Shown: positions 38,587 through 46,542 of the stretch, one piece after another
Numbering within the stretch: the stretch's first letter is position 1
Layout: each line of letters starts with the position of its first letter
DNA from: Vibrio sp. MedPE-SWchi
GTDB lineage: Bacteria > Pseudomonadota > Gammaproteobacteria > Enterobacterales > Vibrionaceae
Direction of reading: 5' to 3'
Assembly (NCBI GenBank): GCA_001874155.1
Contig: MPDB01000001.1
Span: 62,001-126,000 of the forward strand
DNA: 64,000 nucleotides
Notes under the pieces: model-generated
What the model was told of the DNA's origin: nothing
Seen by the model: the letters and a program-made list of their open reading frames with translations, nothing else
Database searches by the model: none
Translations under genes and position numbers: made by a program

Positions 38587-40695
38587 ATGTTTTCTAAAAG
38601 CCCATTAGCGTTAGTGATTAGCGCTGTACTTGCTTCACCTGTTGCTTTAGCAGAGTCAGAAACAACGCATGAACACATGGTTGTAGAAGGGCGTGACTTT
38701 GGCTACAAAGCTGACACAAATTCAACAGCCATGCGCATGGAGGCGAGTCAGTTAGAAACCCCTGGGCAAGTGTCAGTCATTGATGAGCAAATCATAGATG
38801 AACAACGTGCAAGTACGCTGGGTGAAGTGTTAAAAAATGACGCGTCAATTTCTGCAGGTTCAAAATCAACAAACCGTGAGCGCTTTAATCTACGAGGCTT
38901 CTCGCTAGACAGTGGCTCTAGTTATCTACGTGATGGTGTTCAGCATTGGTCTCACTACCGTCAGCCAGTTGAGCTGTTGGAACGTGTTGAAGTACTCAAA
39001 GGGCCAGCGGGATTACTGTACGGTGAATCAACACCGGGTGGCTTAGTGAATATGATCGCCAAGAAGCCAACGTATGATACGCAAGTTAGCGTGAGCCAAG
39101 ACATTGGTTCAGATAACTACACACGCACCGTTGCCGATGTCAGTGGCTCATTAAACGAAGCGCAAACGTTGCGTGCTCGTGCGATCGTATCTCAAGAGAA
39201 TCAGGACTCATGGCGCACACGTTTTGACGGTACAGACGTTGAAACCGAGCGATTTGTGGGTGGATTATTCGTTGACTACGATATCAATGACGATGTGATG
39301 CTTTCACTTCATTACGATCGCACCCAAGAACTGGGTGACCTAGACAATGGGTCGCAAATTGATACAGCGACGGGACAGGTGATTGATCCGACCGTTGTAA
39401 ATGATCAACGTTTTGCTCAAACAGACAATGACATCGCCAATTACGGCGCAGCGGTGACTGCAACCCTAAATGATGTCTGGTCTTTAAAAACAGGTATCAG
39501 TCGCCAATTCTACGAGCGTCAACGTACAGAGTCGAATAACACAGTACGTGAAACGGGTGGTGAGTATGGTTACAAAGTCTCGGATCGTCATGATGAGTGG
39601 ACATTCGATACCGCGTACGCCGACTTTACAGGTGATTTTGACGCTCTGGGTGTTAACCACCGAATGCTACTTGGTATGAATGGGCTTAACTACGATTACA
39701 AACAGCTATACTACGCCGATTACGCGTGTCTGAATTCGACAGAAGCGGATGCAGTAAAAGAGTGTGGCAATGGTTTCGATAAGCCTTCTAACATTCATTA
39801 CAGCAACGACACGTCTGGCCTTTCTCATTCTGAAAGCAAGCATTACGGCTTCTACGTACAAGACCTAATTACCATCAACGACCAATGGCAGGCATTAGCA
39901 GGCGCTCGTTTTGCTTACGATAAAACGATCAGCAGCAGCGGCCGAGAAGAGAGCTACAACAACATTCTTCCTAAAGTTGGTGTGATTTATGCACCAGCAG
40001 AAAACGGCTCTATTTATGTCGTTTATTCTGAAAGTTTTGAGCCCGTTGGTGAAATAACGGATCAAGATGACGTGAACTATGGTCAAAAGCAAGATGCCAA
40101 GAAAGGCACGCTTTATGAGCTAGGCTCTAAGTGGGAGTTGTTCGAAGAACGTTTACTTGTATCGGGTGCGGTGTTCCAAATTACACAATCGAACATGCAA
40201 GTGACGGAAGACTTGGATCCGAATGGCGATAGCACTCGTACGACGCAGGTAGGTGAGCAAGTTCATACTGGTGCTGAGCTATCGGCGACGGGTTACATCA
40301 CTGATGAGTTCTCATTAAGTGCGTCAACCATGTTCCTAGATGCTGAATACAGAAATGACCCTGATCTGGAAGGTAAAACACCTGCAGATGTGCCTGAATT
40401 TACAGCGAGTGTTTGGTCTACTTATTCGTTTAACAATGGCACGGATGTGAATCTAGGTATTTACCATGTTGGTGAGCGTTACACAGAAAGTGCGAACGAG
40501 TTTAAGAAAGATGCGTATACACGCGTTGATATGGGCGTCGCACACACCATCAAATACGATGAAAACTTAGACTTTGTTGCCCGCTTAAATATTGAAAACG
40601 TGTTCGATACTGAATACCTAGAAGGCGGTAGCACAAGTGGCGTTGTAGTTGGTGAAGGTCGTAACTACATGGCAACGCTGCAGGTCAAATACTAG
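38587..40695 (+). CDS. TonB-dependent siderophore receptor
   Basis: Outer membrane ferrisiderophore transporter of 702 residues. The signal peptide ends VALA|ES. The plug domain has SVIDEQIIDEQRASTLGEVLKNDASI, then FNLRGFSLDSGSSYLRDGVQHW and VEVLKGPAGLLYGESTPGGLVNMIAKKP, a pattern typical of hydroxamate or mixed siderophore receptors (FhuA/FpvA-like class). The barrel follows and ends in LQVKY. No siderophore synthesis gene is in the window, so a xenosiderophore is a reasonable guess. It is preceded by a Fur-like box and the two-component system, and followed by its own terminator and the operon encoding the periplasmic and inner-membrane steps. Confidence 0.92.
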   Translation: MFSKSPLALVISAVLASPVALAESETTHEHMVVEGRDFGYKADTNSTAMRMEASQLETPGQVSVIDEQIIDEQRASTLGEVLKNDASISAGSKSTNRERFNLRGFSLDSGSSYLRDGVQHWSHYRQPVELLERVEVLKGPAGLLYGESTPGGLVNMIAKKPTYDTQVSVSQDIGSDNYTRTVADVSGSLNEAQTLRARAIVSQENQDSWRTRFDGTDVETERFVGGLFVDYDINDDVMLSLHYDRTQELGDLDNGSQIDTATGQVIDPTVVNDQRFAQTDNDIANYGAAVTATLNDVWSLKTGISRQFYERQRTESNNTVRETGGEYGYKVSDRHDEWTFDTAYADFTGDFDALGVNHRMLLGMNGLNYDYKQLYYADYACLNSTEADAVKECGNGFDKPSNIHYSNDTSGLSHSESKHYGFYVQDLITINDQWQALAGARFAYDKTISSSGREESYNNILPKVGVIYAPAENGSIYVVYSESFEPVGEITDQDDVNYGQKQDAKKGTLYELGSKWELFEERLLVSGAVFQITQSNMQVTEDLDPNGDSTRTTQVGEQVHTGAELSATGYITDEFSLSASTMFLDAEYRNDPDLEGKTPADVPEFTASVWSTYSFNNGTDVNLGIYHVGERYTESANEFKKDAYTRVDMGVAHTIKYDENLDFVARLNIENVFDTEYLEGGSTSGVVVGEGRNYMATLQVKY

Positions 40696-40747
40696 GCCCG
40701 TAAAGCCGTCATAGCGATTGGAAGTGACGGTCGAGTAACGCAATGGT

Positions 40748-40774
40748 AAGCCGCTCATATTGAGCGGCTTTTTT
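40748..40774 (+). terminator. Intrinsic terminator of the receptor gene
   Basis: AAGCCGCTCA / TGAGCGGCTT stem, short loop, followed by TTTT. Confidence 0.88.
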
Positions 40775-40814
40775 CTAATTATAGTCAACGTAAACAATGT
40801 AAATTAAATGCCAA

Positions 40815-40829
40815 TACGAATGATTATCA
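40815..40829. promoter_or_regulatory. Fur-like half-perfect box upstream of the nine-gene operon
   Basis: TACGAATGATTATCA matches the 7-1-7 Fur motif at 11 of 14 positions, with a perfect right half ATTATCA. It lies 40 bases before the ATG at 40869. Confidence 0.5.
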
Positions 40830-40868
40830 CATAAATTAACACCTGTTATTTATTTGGTAAGTCGGTTT

Positions 40869-41495
40869 ATGGTGTTAAAAAACAGAACGGTCCAGCTTTG
40901 GGCTCGTCGCCTTCATATATACGTATCAATGGCTTTGTTACTGGTTGTGCTGTTTTTCTCTGTCACTGGTATCACCTTAAATCGTCCTCAACTGTTTGAA
41001 CGCAGCGAACCGAGCATCGAGCAGTTTGAGCTCGTACTGCCGGCTTCAATGTTCCCTAGCAAAGAGGGAAGAGTTGATTCAAACAAAGACCAGTTGATGG
41101 ACTTTTTACAAGCGGCAGGGGTGGCAGGCACAGCCTCAAACTTAGATGTGTATACCGAATATGAAGACAATGAACTGGTGATCGGAGAAGTAACGCTCGA
41201 TTACAAAGCACCGGGTTACAACGCAGCGGTGTTCATCGATATAACCACACTCACGGCAGAAATTGAAACCACCGACTACGGCTTCATTGCCTTACTGAAT
41301 GACCTTCACAAAGGTCGTAACAGTGGTGAGGTATGGCGTTGGTTCATCGATATAACCGCGGTTCTGATGATCTTCTTTGTTCTGACAGGGGTGTGTTTGC
41401 TTGTACCGAAAAAGAAAACCTTTGCGACATCCCTTAAGTGGACAACGCTCGGTTCACTAATTTCCCTCGTAATTTACATCGTGGCCGTGCCGTAA
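40869..41495 (+). CDS. PepSY-associated inner-membrane protein (FpvG-like ferrisiderophore reductase candidate)
   Basis: Inner-membrane protein of 208 residues of the PepSY-TM type. The N-terminal segment WARRLHIYVSMALLLVVLFFSVTGITLNRP (H16) is the family signature, a periplasmic domain follows (about 40-150), then NDLHKGRNSGEVWRWFIDITAVLMIFFVLTG and a last membrane segment. The histidines near the membrane could bind heme. In P. aeruginosa the PepSY protein FpvG reduces ferripyoverdine in the periplasm; its place at the head of a similar operon suggests the same job. Start ATG 40869 was preferred to a TTG at 40854. First gene after a Fur-like box. Confidence 0.82.
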   Translation: MVLKNRTVQLWARRLHIYVSMALLLVVLFFSVTGITLNRPQLFERSEPSIEQFELVLPASMFPSKEGRVDSNKDQLMDFLQAAGVAGTASNLDVYTEYEDNELVIGEVTLDYKAPGYNAAVFIDITTLTAEIETTDYGFIALLNDLHKGRNSGEVWRWFIDITAVLMIFFVLTGVCLLVPKKKTFATSLKWTTLGSLISLVIYIVAVP

Positions 41496-41522
41496 GCGGT
41501 CTACTGCATAAAGAGATACAAA

Positions 41523-42044
41523 ATGATGAAGCTTAACTGGAGTCGAGCACTGTTGGCTCTTTCCCTATGTCCAATTTTGACCGTCGCGCAGCCGTTGCCT
41601 GATTCGGCAAAACTCGATATCAACTTTGTACTACCTAAAATCGACACGTCAATGTACGCACGGCCTTACGTCGCGATTTGGCTTGAAGACAGTAAACGAA
41701 AGCCGGTTAAAACCATGGAGCTTTGGGTCGGCAAAGATGAATGGCTAAAAGACTTACGAAGTTGGTGGCGCAAGGTAGGTCGATATGATCGTGAGTTGGT
41801 GGATGCGGTCACCTCCGCAACGCGCCCCGCAGGCCAATATCGATTCGTTTGGGATGGGACTGACGACTCTGGTCAGCAATTAGATCAAGGTGATTATACC
41901 CTGCACATTGAAGTTGTGCGTGAACATGGTGGCCGAGACTACCTGCGTCAGAAGATAGAGTTAGGGAACAAAGAGTCAGTGCACCGAATAGAACCCACCA
42001 ATGAGACCGGAAAAATCACGATTAATTATCAGATTAAGCCGTGA
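41523..42044 (+). CDS. Exported DUF2271 protein
   Basis: Periplasmic protein of 173 residues: signal peptide MMKLNWSRALLALSLCPILTVA|QP, then the DUF2271 pattern YVAIWLEDSKRKPVKTMELWVGKDEWLKDLRSWW and a FlgD-like beta segment RFVWDGTDDSGQQLDQGDYTLHIEVVREHGG. The biochemical function is unknown. DUF2271 genes commonly sit beside PepSY and TonB receptor genes. Here it follows the PepSY gene by 27 bases and holds the place that fpvH has in the Pseudomonas operon; I cannot say whether they are homologous. An ATG one codon later is an equal start. Confidence 0.82.
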   Translation: MMKLNWSRALLALSLCPILTVAQPLPDSAKLDINFVLPKIDTSMYARPYVAIWLEDSKRKPVKTMELWVGKDEWLKDLRSWWRKVGRYDRELVDAVTSATRPAGQYRFVWDGTDDSGQQLDQGDYTLHIEVVREHGGRDYLRQKIELGNKESVHRIEPTNETGKITINYQIKP

Positions 42045-42167
42045 TGCAAAAACGTGGTGAACGGCTTACTTAAATAGACGTGGCTCGTTAAGGTTATCAA
42101 ATTAAAAGATAAATGCTCTCTATTTCTCAGGTGAACTGCTTGGGAACACACAATGGAATTGAACGAT

Positions 42168-43001
42168 ATGAAACAAACCAAACTAAAAGCAATCGCACTC
42201 GCTGGCACTATGGTGTTTGGCATAGCAGCCGCGACCACGGCGCAAGCGCACCCTCGCTGGGTATTGCCTTCTCACTTTACGGTATCGAAAGAAGGGGGCG
42301 ACTGGCTAACTTTCGACGTGACCGCGTCACACGGTACGTTTGTTTTTGATAAGCCTGCAGGCAGTGATAGAGCCTTTGTTGTCATGCCTGACGGACGCAG
42401 CGAACGCCCTAACTTTGTCGTCAAAGGGAAACGTCGTTCAATGTTCGACTTCTATTTTGAAGAAGAAGGCACCCACAAAGTGGCGATCAACAATGAACCG
42501 ACATACTACACGCAGTACAAAGCGGGTCGACGCGATACCGTTAAATGGGTAAAAGCGAACAAGGCTGAGCGAGCAGACATTGTTCCTGAAGCAGCACGTG
42601 ACATTGTCACTCAAGTGAGCTACACGCGAGCGGAAAGTTACATTACCGTAGGTATGCCAACGGAAAAAGCCCTGGAGATTGAAGGAAAATTGCTGGAAAT
42701 GAAACCGATCACTCACCCATCCGACATCATCGAAGGTGAGCCAGTAACGTTCCAGTTTTTCTACAACGGTCAACCTCAATCGGGCGTTACCGCTGAGATC
42801 ACACGAGAGGGAACACTCTACCGAAATCAACAAGAACAAATTGATGTGGTTAGCGATAAACAAGGTGAATTGACGTTTACTCCAACGGTCGCGGGTCGTT
42901 ACCTCATGAAAGCGAACTACAAAGGAGAGCTTGAGAACAACCCTATGGCTGACAAGGCGAGTGTCAATGTTCACCTTACGTTCGAAGCGCTACTTCAATA
43001 A
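42168..43001 (+). CDS. Exported DUF4198 protein (NikK-related)
   Basis: Periplasmic protein of 277 residues. The signal peptide ends TTAQA, so the mature chain would begin with histidine (H28, HPRWVLPSHF). The body is two beta-rich domains: one ending near PTYYTQYKAGRR, and a C-terminal Ig-like one with GEPVTFQFFYNGQPQSGVTAEI and GELTFTPTVAGRYLMKANY. DUF4198 includes NikK-type periplasmic metal-binding components, so a metal-binding role with the free N-terminal histidine is plausible. I took the ATG at 42168 because it gives a clean signal peptide; the ATG at 42153 adds MELND. Confidence 0.82.
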   Translation: MKQTKLKAIALAGTMVFGIAAATTAQAHPRWVLPSHFTVSKEGGDWLTFDVTASHGTFVFDKPAGSDRAFVVMPDGRSERPNFVVKGKRRSMFDFYFEEEGTHKVAINNEPTYYTQYKAGRRDTVKWVKANKAERADIVPEAARDIVTQVSYTRAESYITVGMPTEKALEIEGKLLEMKPITHPSDIIEGEPVTFQFFYNGQPQSGVTAEITREGTLYRNQQEQIDVVSDKQGELTFTPTVAGRYLMKANYKGELENNPMADKASVNVHLTFEALLQ

Positions 43002-43018
43002 CACCAGAACCCGATTTT

Positions 43019-43037
43019 AGGGCTCTTTTTGAGCCCT
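43019..43037 (+). terminator. Intra-operon hairpin
   Basis: AGGGCTC / GAGCCCT stem with loop ttttt, 18 bases after the DUF4198 stop. No T run follows, so it may tune distal expression or protect mRNA ends rather than stop transcription fully. Confidence 0.5.
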
Positions 43038-43062
43038 ATGCTGCACCCGTTGGAATCCATCT

Positions 43063-43395
43063 ATGAACTATATTCGAATCAAAACACCGTTTTTCGCCTT
43101 TATTGCGCTTGCTGTTAGCTTTTTATCGCTACCGGCTTTTGCCCATTTTCCTCTCATGAACTGTTGGCTAGAAGCGGATGCTATTTTATGTGAAGCGGGC
43201 TACTCAGACGGCAGTACAGCGATTGACTACGCAGTGGAAATGTTTGATTACGAGGACAACTTGGTTGCAAAAGCAATGACAGACAAACGCTCAATCGTTG
43301 AATTCAGTCACCCCGGCGTTGATTTTTACTTGGTGTTCGATGCTGGGCATGAAAACCCAGTTGAAGTTGATGTTGTCGAGATTAGCGAGAAATGA
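43063..43395 (+). CDS. Small exported protein of the iron operon
   Basis: Periplasmic protein of 110 residues; I do not recognise a named family. The signal peptide ends LPAFA, so the mature chain begins H28-F-P-L-M-N-C-W, again with an N-terminal histidine. Two cysteines (in NCWLEADAILCEAGY) could form a disulfide. The rest is an acidic beta domain resembling one half of a DUF4198 protein (AVEMFDYEDNLVAKAMTDKRSIVEFSHPGVDFYLVFDAGHENPVEV). Its last codons overlap the next gene by 4 bases. By position it corresponds to fpvJ of Pseudomonas. Confidence 0.75.
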   Translation: MNYIRIKTPFFAFIALAVSFLSLPAFAHFPLMNCWLEADAILCEAGYSDGSTAIDYAVEMFDYEDNLVAKAMTDKRSIVEFSHPGVDFYLVFDAGHENPVEVDVVEISEK

Positions 43396-43991
43396 TCACA
43401 CAAACAGTTCGAGCCGATACTGGCGGGCGTGAAAGTAAGTGGGTTGGCATATTCATATTGGCGATTCTTCTCTTCGCGTCGCTCTCTATCCCGTATAACC
43501 AAGCCAAACCCAGTACGCAAAAAGTATTACCGCATCAGCTCCTTATTTCAGACATTGAACAAGAAAACTTAGCGATGATTGCGGAGCTTCGCCTTGCTCA
43601 CGAAGAAATTCGAGACCTGTTTATGGATAGTTATTCAGAACTATCAGAGCGTCATCAAGTAAACGCTAATGAGGTTTGGCCTTCAATCGCGCAGCTCGAA
43701 AGTGATTGGGTCGCTCCGTTTGTAAAAGACCAAAGCTGGGCAAGAAAAGGTCAGCATGAGTGGTTTAAGTTAGGAGAAGGCCGTTACTTAGGTGTTCCTC
43801 AATCCAGTAATGCCGCAAAACCGTTTATTCTCGATAGTTCACAAACCACACCCCAAATTTGGCTTCTAACGGAAGCTCAAGACGACTCAATAAAAGTGGT
43901 CACGGTCAAGAGTTCTCGCCCAGAGCACTTAATTAAGCAAGGCTGGAAACACGTCATCATGAACTCAGAGCAAGACAAGCATCAACACTAA
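43392..43991 (+). CDS. DUF6162 single-pass membrane protein (FpvK-position)
   Basis: Membrane-anchored protein of 199 residues: one transmembrane helix (about 17-34), then a periplasmic region with a helical part (LLISDIEQENLAMIAELRLAHEEIRDLFMDSY) and a tryptophan-rich domain (WVAPFVKDQSWARKGQHEWFKLGEGRYLGV). The tail ends KHQH, a possible metal ligand. It matches what I know of DUF6162, a family found next to metal ABC transporters. The start overlaps the preceding stop (ATGA), which shows translational coupling. It precedes the binding-protein gene, as fpvK does in P. aeruginosa. Confidence 0.78.
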   Translation: MITQTVRADTGGRESKWVGIFILAILLFASLSIPYNQAKPSTQKVLPHQLLISDIEQENLAMIAELRLAHEEIRDLFMDSYSELSERHQVNANEVWPSIAQLESDWVAPFVKDQSWARKGQHEWFKLGEGRYLGVPQSSNAAKPFILDSSQTTPQIWLLTEAQDDSIKVVTVKSSRPEHLIKQGWKHVIMNSEQDKHQH

Positions 43992-44010
43992 TTCCAAAAG
44001 AGACAACAAC

Positions 44011-44931
44011 ATGCGTGTGATTACACTTATAGCGACGCTAATGACAGCCATTGGTTCACCATCGGCATTGGCTGCAAACGATAAACTAAACATTGGCATT
44101 ACACTTCAACCGTACTACAGCTATGTAAATGCAGTTGTTGGTGATAGGGCGAACATTGTCCCGTTGGTGGATGCTGGCTTTAATCCTCATAACTATTTAC
44201 CACAGCCGAATGATCTAAAGCGGCTGAATCAGATGGACGTTATCGTCGTTAATGGCATTGGGCATGATGATTTTGCGCTAAAAGTGATCGCGGCTTCTCA
44301 GCGTGATGATCTTATCGTGATCAAAGCGAATCGAGACGTCCCGTTGTTACCTGCAATGGGGCAATCAGTTGGCCAGGGAGCGGTGAACCCTCATACCTTT
44401 GTAGGCCTCTCGACCACTATTCAAAAGGTCTACACGATTGCGAGCGAGCTATCTAAAATCGACCCAGACAATGCCACTTACTATCGAAAGAATGCGCGAA
44501 CATACGCGAAAAGATTTCGCTTAATGAAGCGCGATGCGATGGCATCTTTGGGCGCGTTAAATACATCCGGCATGAAAGTGGCGACAACACACAACGCGTA
44601 CGGCTATATTCTTCAGGAATTTGGCGTGGACGTTGCCGCGGTCATTGAGCCTGCTCATGGCGTTGAACCCAGTGCGAGTCAACTACAAGGCACAATTGAG
44701 AAGATCAGAGAGTCGGGCATTGATGTCCTGTTTTATGAGCTAAATATGCCGAATCGATTCGTCGATACCATCGAAGCTGAAACGGGTGTTCAACTGTATC
44801 GATTTTCACACATGACACACGGTGAATATAAGAACGAAAAAGTCGAAATTGAGATGAAGAAAAACCTAGAGACCTTGATTGAAGCGATGAAGTTTGCAGC
44901 CGAGAATCACATGAAGAAAGGGAATGTGTAA
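44011..44931 (+). CDS. ZnuA/FpvC-like metal ABC transporter substrate-binding protein
   Basis: Periplasmic cluster A-I binding protein of 306 residues with a signal peptide ending SALA|AN. The three metal histidines of the family are visible: H60 (FNPHNYLPQPND), H128 (NPHTFVGLS) and H194 (THNAYGYILQEFG). The usual C-terminal acidic ligand is less clear; H267/H270 (SHMTHGEY) lie in that area. The His-rich loop typical of zinc-specific ZnuA is missing, which fits FpvC-like ferrous iron, or manganese, better than zinc. It overlaps the ATPase gene by one base. Confidence 0.88.
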   Translation: MRVITLIATLMTAIGSPSALAANDKLNIGITLQPYYSYVNAVVGDRANIVPLVDAGFNPHNYLPQPNDLKRLNQMDVIVVNGIGHDDFALKVIAASQRDDLIVIKANRDVPLLPAMGQSVGQGAVNPHTFVGLSTTIQKVYTIASELSKIDPDNATYYRKNARTYAKRFRLMKRDAMASLGALNTSGMKVATTHNAYGYILQEFGVDVAAVIEPAHGVEPSASQLQGTIEKIRESGIDVLFYELNMPNRFVDTIEAETGVQLYRFSHMTHGEYKNEKVEIEMKKNLETLIEAMKFAAENHMKKGNV

Positions 44932-45665
44932 TGAGAGGTCCTTCTATTTCTATTTCAGACTTATCGCTGAAGTACGATGACAACATCATACTTGATGGTC
45001 TCTCAACCTCGTTTGAATCTGGGCAATGTCATGTGATTATGGGGCCAAACGGCGGGGGCAAAACCTCTTTGTTGCGTTCTGTACTTGGGTTAACCCCGTT
45101 TTTGGGCGAGATTAAAATTCTATGGCCTGCTAAAGCGAGTATTGGGTACGTACCTCAAAAAGCGACCTTTGAGCCAAGCTTGCCCTTAACGGTGATGGAT
45201 TTTGTCTTATTGAACCAAACTAGAATGCCACTTTTTTGGCGAAAACAAACCAAGCAGACCCAGCACGCATTAGCACAGCTTGACCGCGTAGGAATGGCGA
45301 CAAGATCTGACCGTAGAATGGGTCAACTTTCAGGGGGAGAGCAGCAGCGCGTGTTGTTTGCACAAGCACTGTTGGATGACCCAAGCCTATTGGTACTCGA
45401 TGAACCAACGACAGGCATGGATGAGCAGGGCGTTCGTTACCTTGAGTCTTTAATTCGTGAGTGCGTGTCAGAAGGCCGAACGGTTTTGGCGGTACACCAT
45501 GATGTCTCGGCGGTTAGACGTTTGAACGCGAACGTTTATGTCGTCAATCGTTGCCTCGTTGAAAGTGGGCATCATGAGCAGGTTTTGCACCCATCGAAGA
45601 TCGAACGTTTGTTTCAGCATTACACCGCTTCCACGCCCACGCCCTATAGAAAGGAGGTTGCGTAA
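44931..45665 (+). CDS. Metal ABC transporter ATP-binding protein (FpvD-like)
   Basis: Cytosolic ATPase of 244 residues driving the neighbouring permease. Walker A is GPNGGGKT (38-45), the signature LSGGEQQR (133-140), Walker B LLVLDEP (153-159), and the H-loop histidine is in AVHHD. Start and stop overlap the genes on each side by one base (TAATG), so the binding protein, ATPase and permease are translated in step. The family is the manganese/zinc/iron chelate group. Confidence 0.92.
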   Translation: MRGPSISISDLSLKYDDNIILDGLSTSFESGQCHVIMGPNGGGKTSLLRSVLGLTPFLGEIKILWPAKASIGYVPQKATFEPSLPLTVMDFVLLNQTRMPLFWRKQTKQTQHALAQLDRVGMATRSDRRMGQLSGGEQQRVLFAQALLDDPSLLVLDEPTTGMDEQGVRYLESLIRECVSEGRTVLAVHHDVSAVRRLNANVYVVNRCLVESGHHEQVLHPSKIERLFQHYTASTPTPYRKEVA

Positions 45666-46540
45666 TGGATTGGCTAAGAGAGTTAGCGCTTTCAGGCGTT
45701 CAAGTTGGGCTGTTAAGTGACAGTTTTTCTTATGCATTTATGGTGAATGCATTGGTTGCTGCTTTGCTGCTAGGGCCATTATTAGGCGGGTTAGGGACGT
45801 TAGTGATAGCGAAACGTTTGGCGTTTTTTTCTGAGGCGGTTGGTCACGCTGCTCTGACCGGAATCGCGATTGGAGTGTTACTGGGTGAACCGGCGGAGAA
45901 CCCGATCATTGGCTTGTTTAGTTTCTGTATGATCTTTGCGCTATTGCTTCACTTTGTCCGAAACCGTACCAACGTCCCGTACGATACCTTGGTTGGTGTA
46001 TTTCTCGCCTTGGCATTAGCGGTAGGCGCTGCACTGCTTATGTATGTGGCTCGCAAGATCAATATCCACATGCTTGAGAACGTGTTGTTCGGCTCAATCT
46101 TGACGGTGACGGACCAAGACCTCGCTATATTGGCAATAAGCTGTTCTCTAATTTTGGTGTTACTGATTCCAACGTTCAACCGAATTCTATTAACCTGTAT
46201 TAGCCCAGATATTGCCAAGGTCAGGGGCTATAACACCAGTTTTTACGATTATCTGTTTGTCATGATGATCACGCTTGTCACAATAGCAGCGGTAAAAATC
46301 GTCGGTGCGGTGCTGGTGGGGGCACTGCTTCTTATTCCTGGTGCAACCGCACGTCTATTAACTAAGCGAATGGGTAGCTTTGTTCTTTTATCTGCGTTAC
46401 TGGCGACGATTGCTTGCTTAGTTGGAACAGTGCTTCCTATGGAACTTACGCTACCGGTTCCCTCTGGTGCTTCAATTATTATTGTTTCAGCATCGTTTTT
46501 TCTTATCGCCACCGTCTATCGAATCATCAAAAAGGCCTAA
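45665..46540 (+). CDS. Metal ABC transporter permease (FpvE-like, ABC-3 family)
   Basis: Inner-membrane permease of 291 residues with about eight to nine hydrophobic segments. ABC-3 family hallmarks are LLGPLLGGLGTLVIAKRLAFFSEAVGHAALTGIAIG near the N-terminus and KIVGAVLVGALLLIPGATARLLTKRMG further on. It pairs with the preceding ATPase and serves the binding protein(s) of this operon. It is followed after 2 bases by the second binding-protein-like gene. Confidence 0.92.
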   Translation: MDWLRELALSGVQVGLLSDSFSYAFMVNALVAALLLGPLLGGLGTLVIAKRLAFFSEAVGHAALTGIAIGVLLGEPAENPIIGLFSFCMIFALLLHFVRNRTNVPYDTLVGVFLALALAVGAALLMYVARKINIHMLENVLFGSILTVTDQDLAILAISCSLILVLLIPTFNRILLTCISPDIAKVRGYNTSFYDYLFVMMITLVTIAAVKIVGAVLVGALLLIPGATARLLTKRMGSFVLLSALLATIACLVGTVLPMELTLPVPSGASIIIVSASFFLIATVYRIIKKA

Positions 46541-46542
46541 CC

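Noticed and set aside
40801..40840. Zur box before the metal ABC operon
   Set aside because: The sequence does not show the ATGTTATA-type palindrome of Zur sites and fits a Fur half-site much better.
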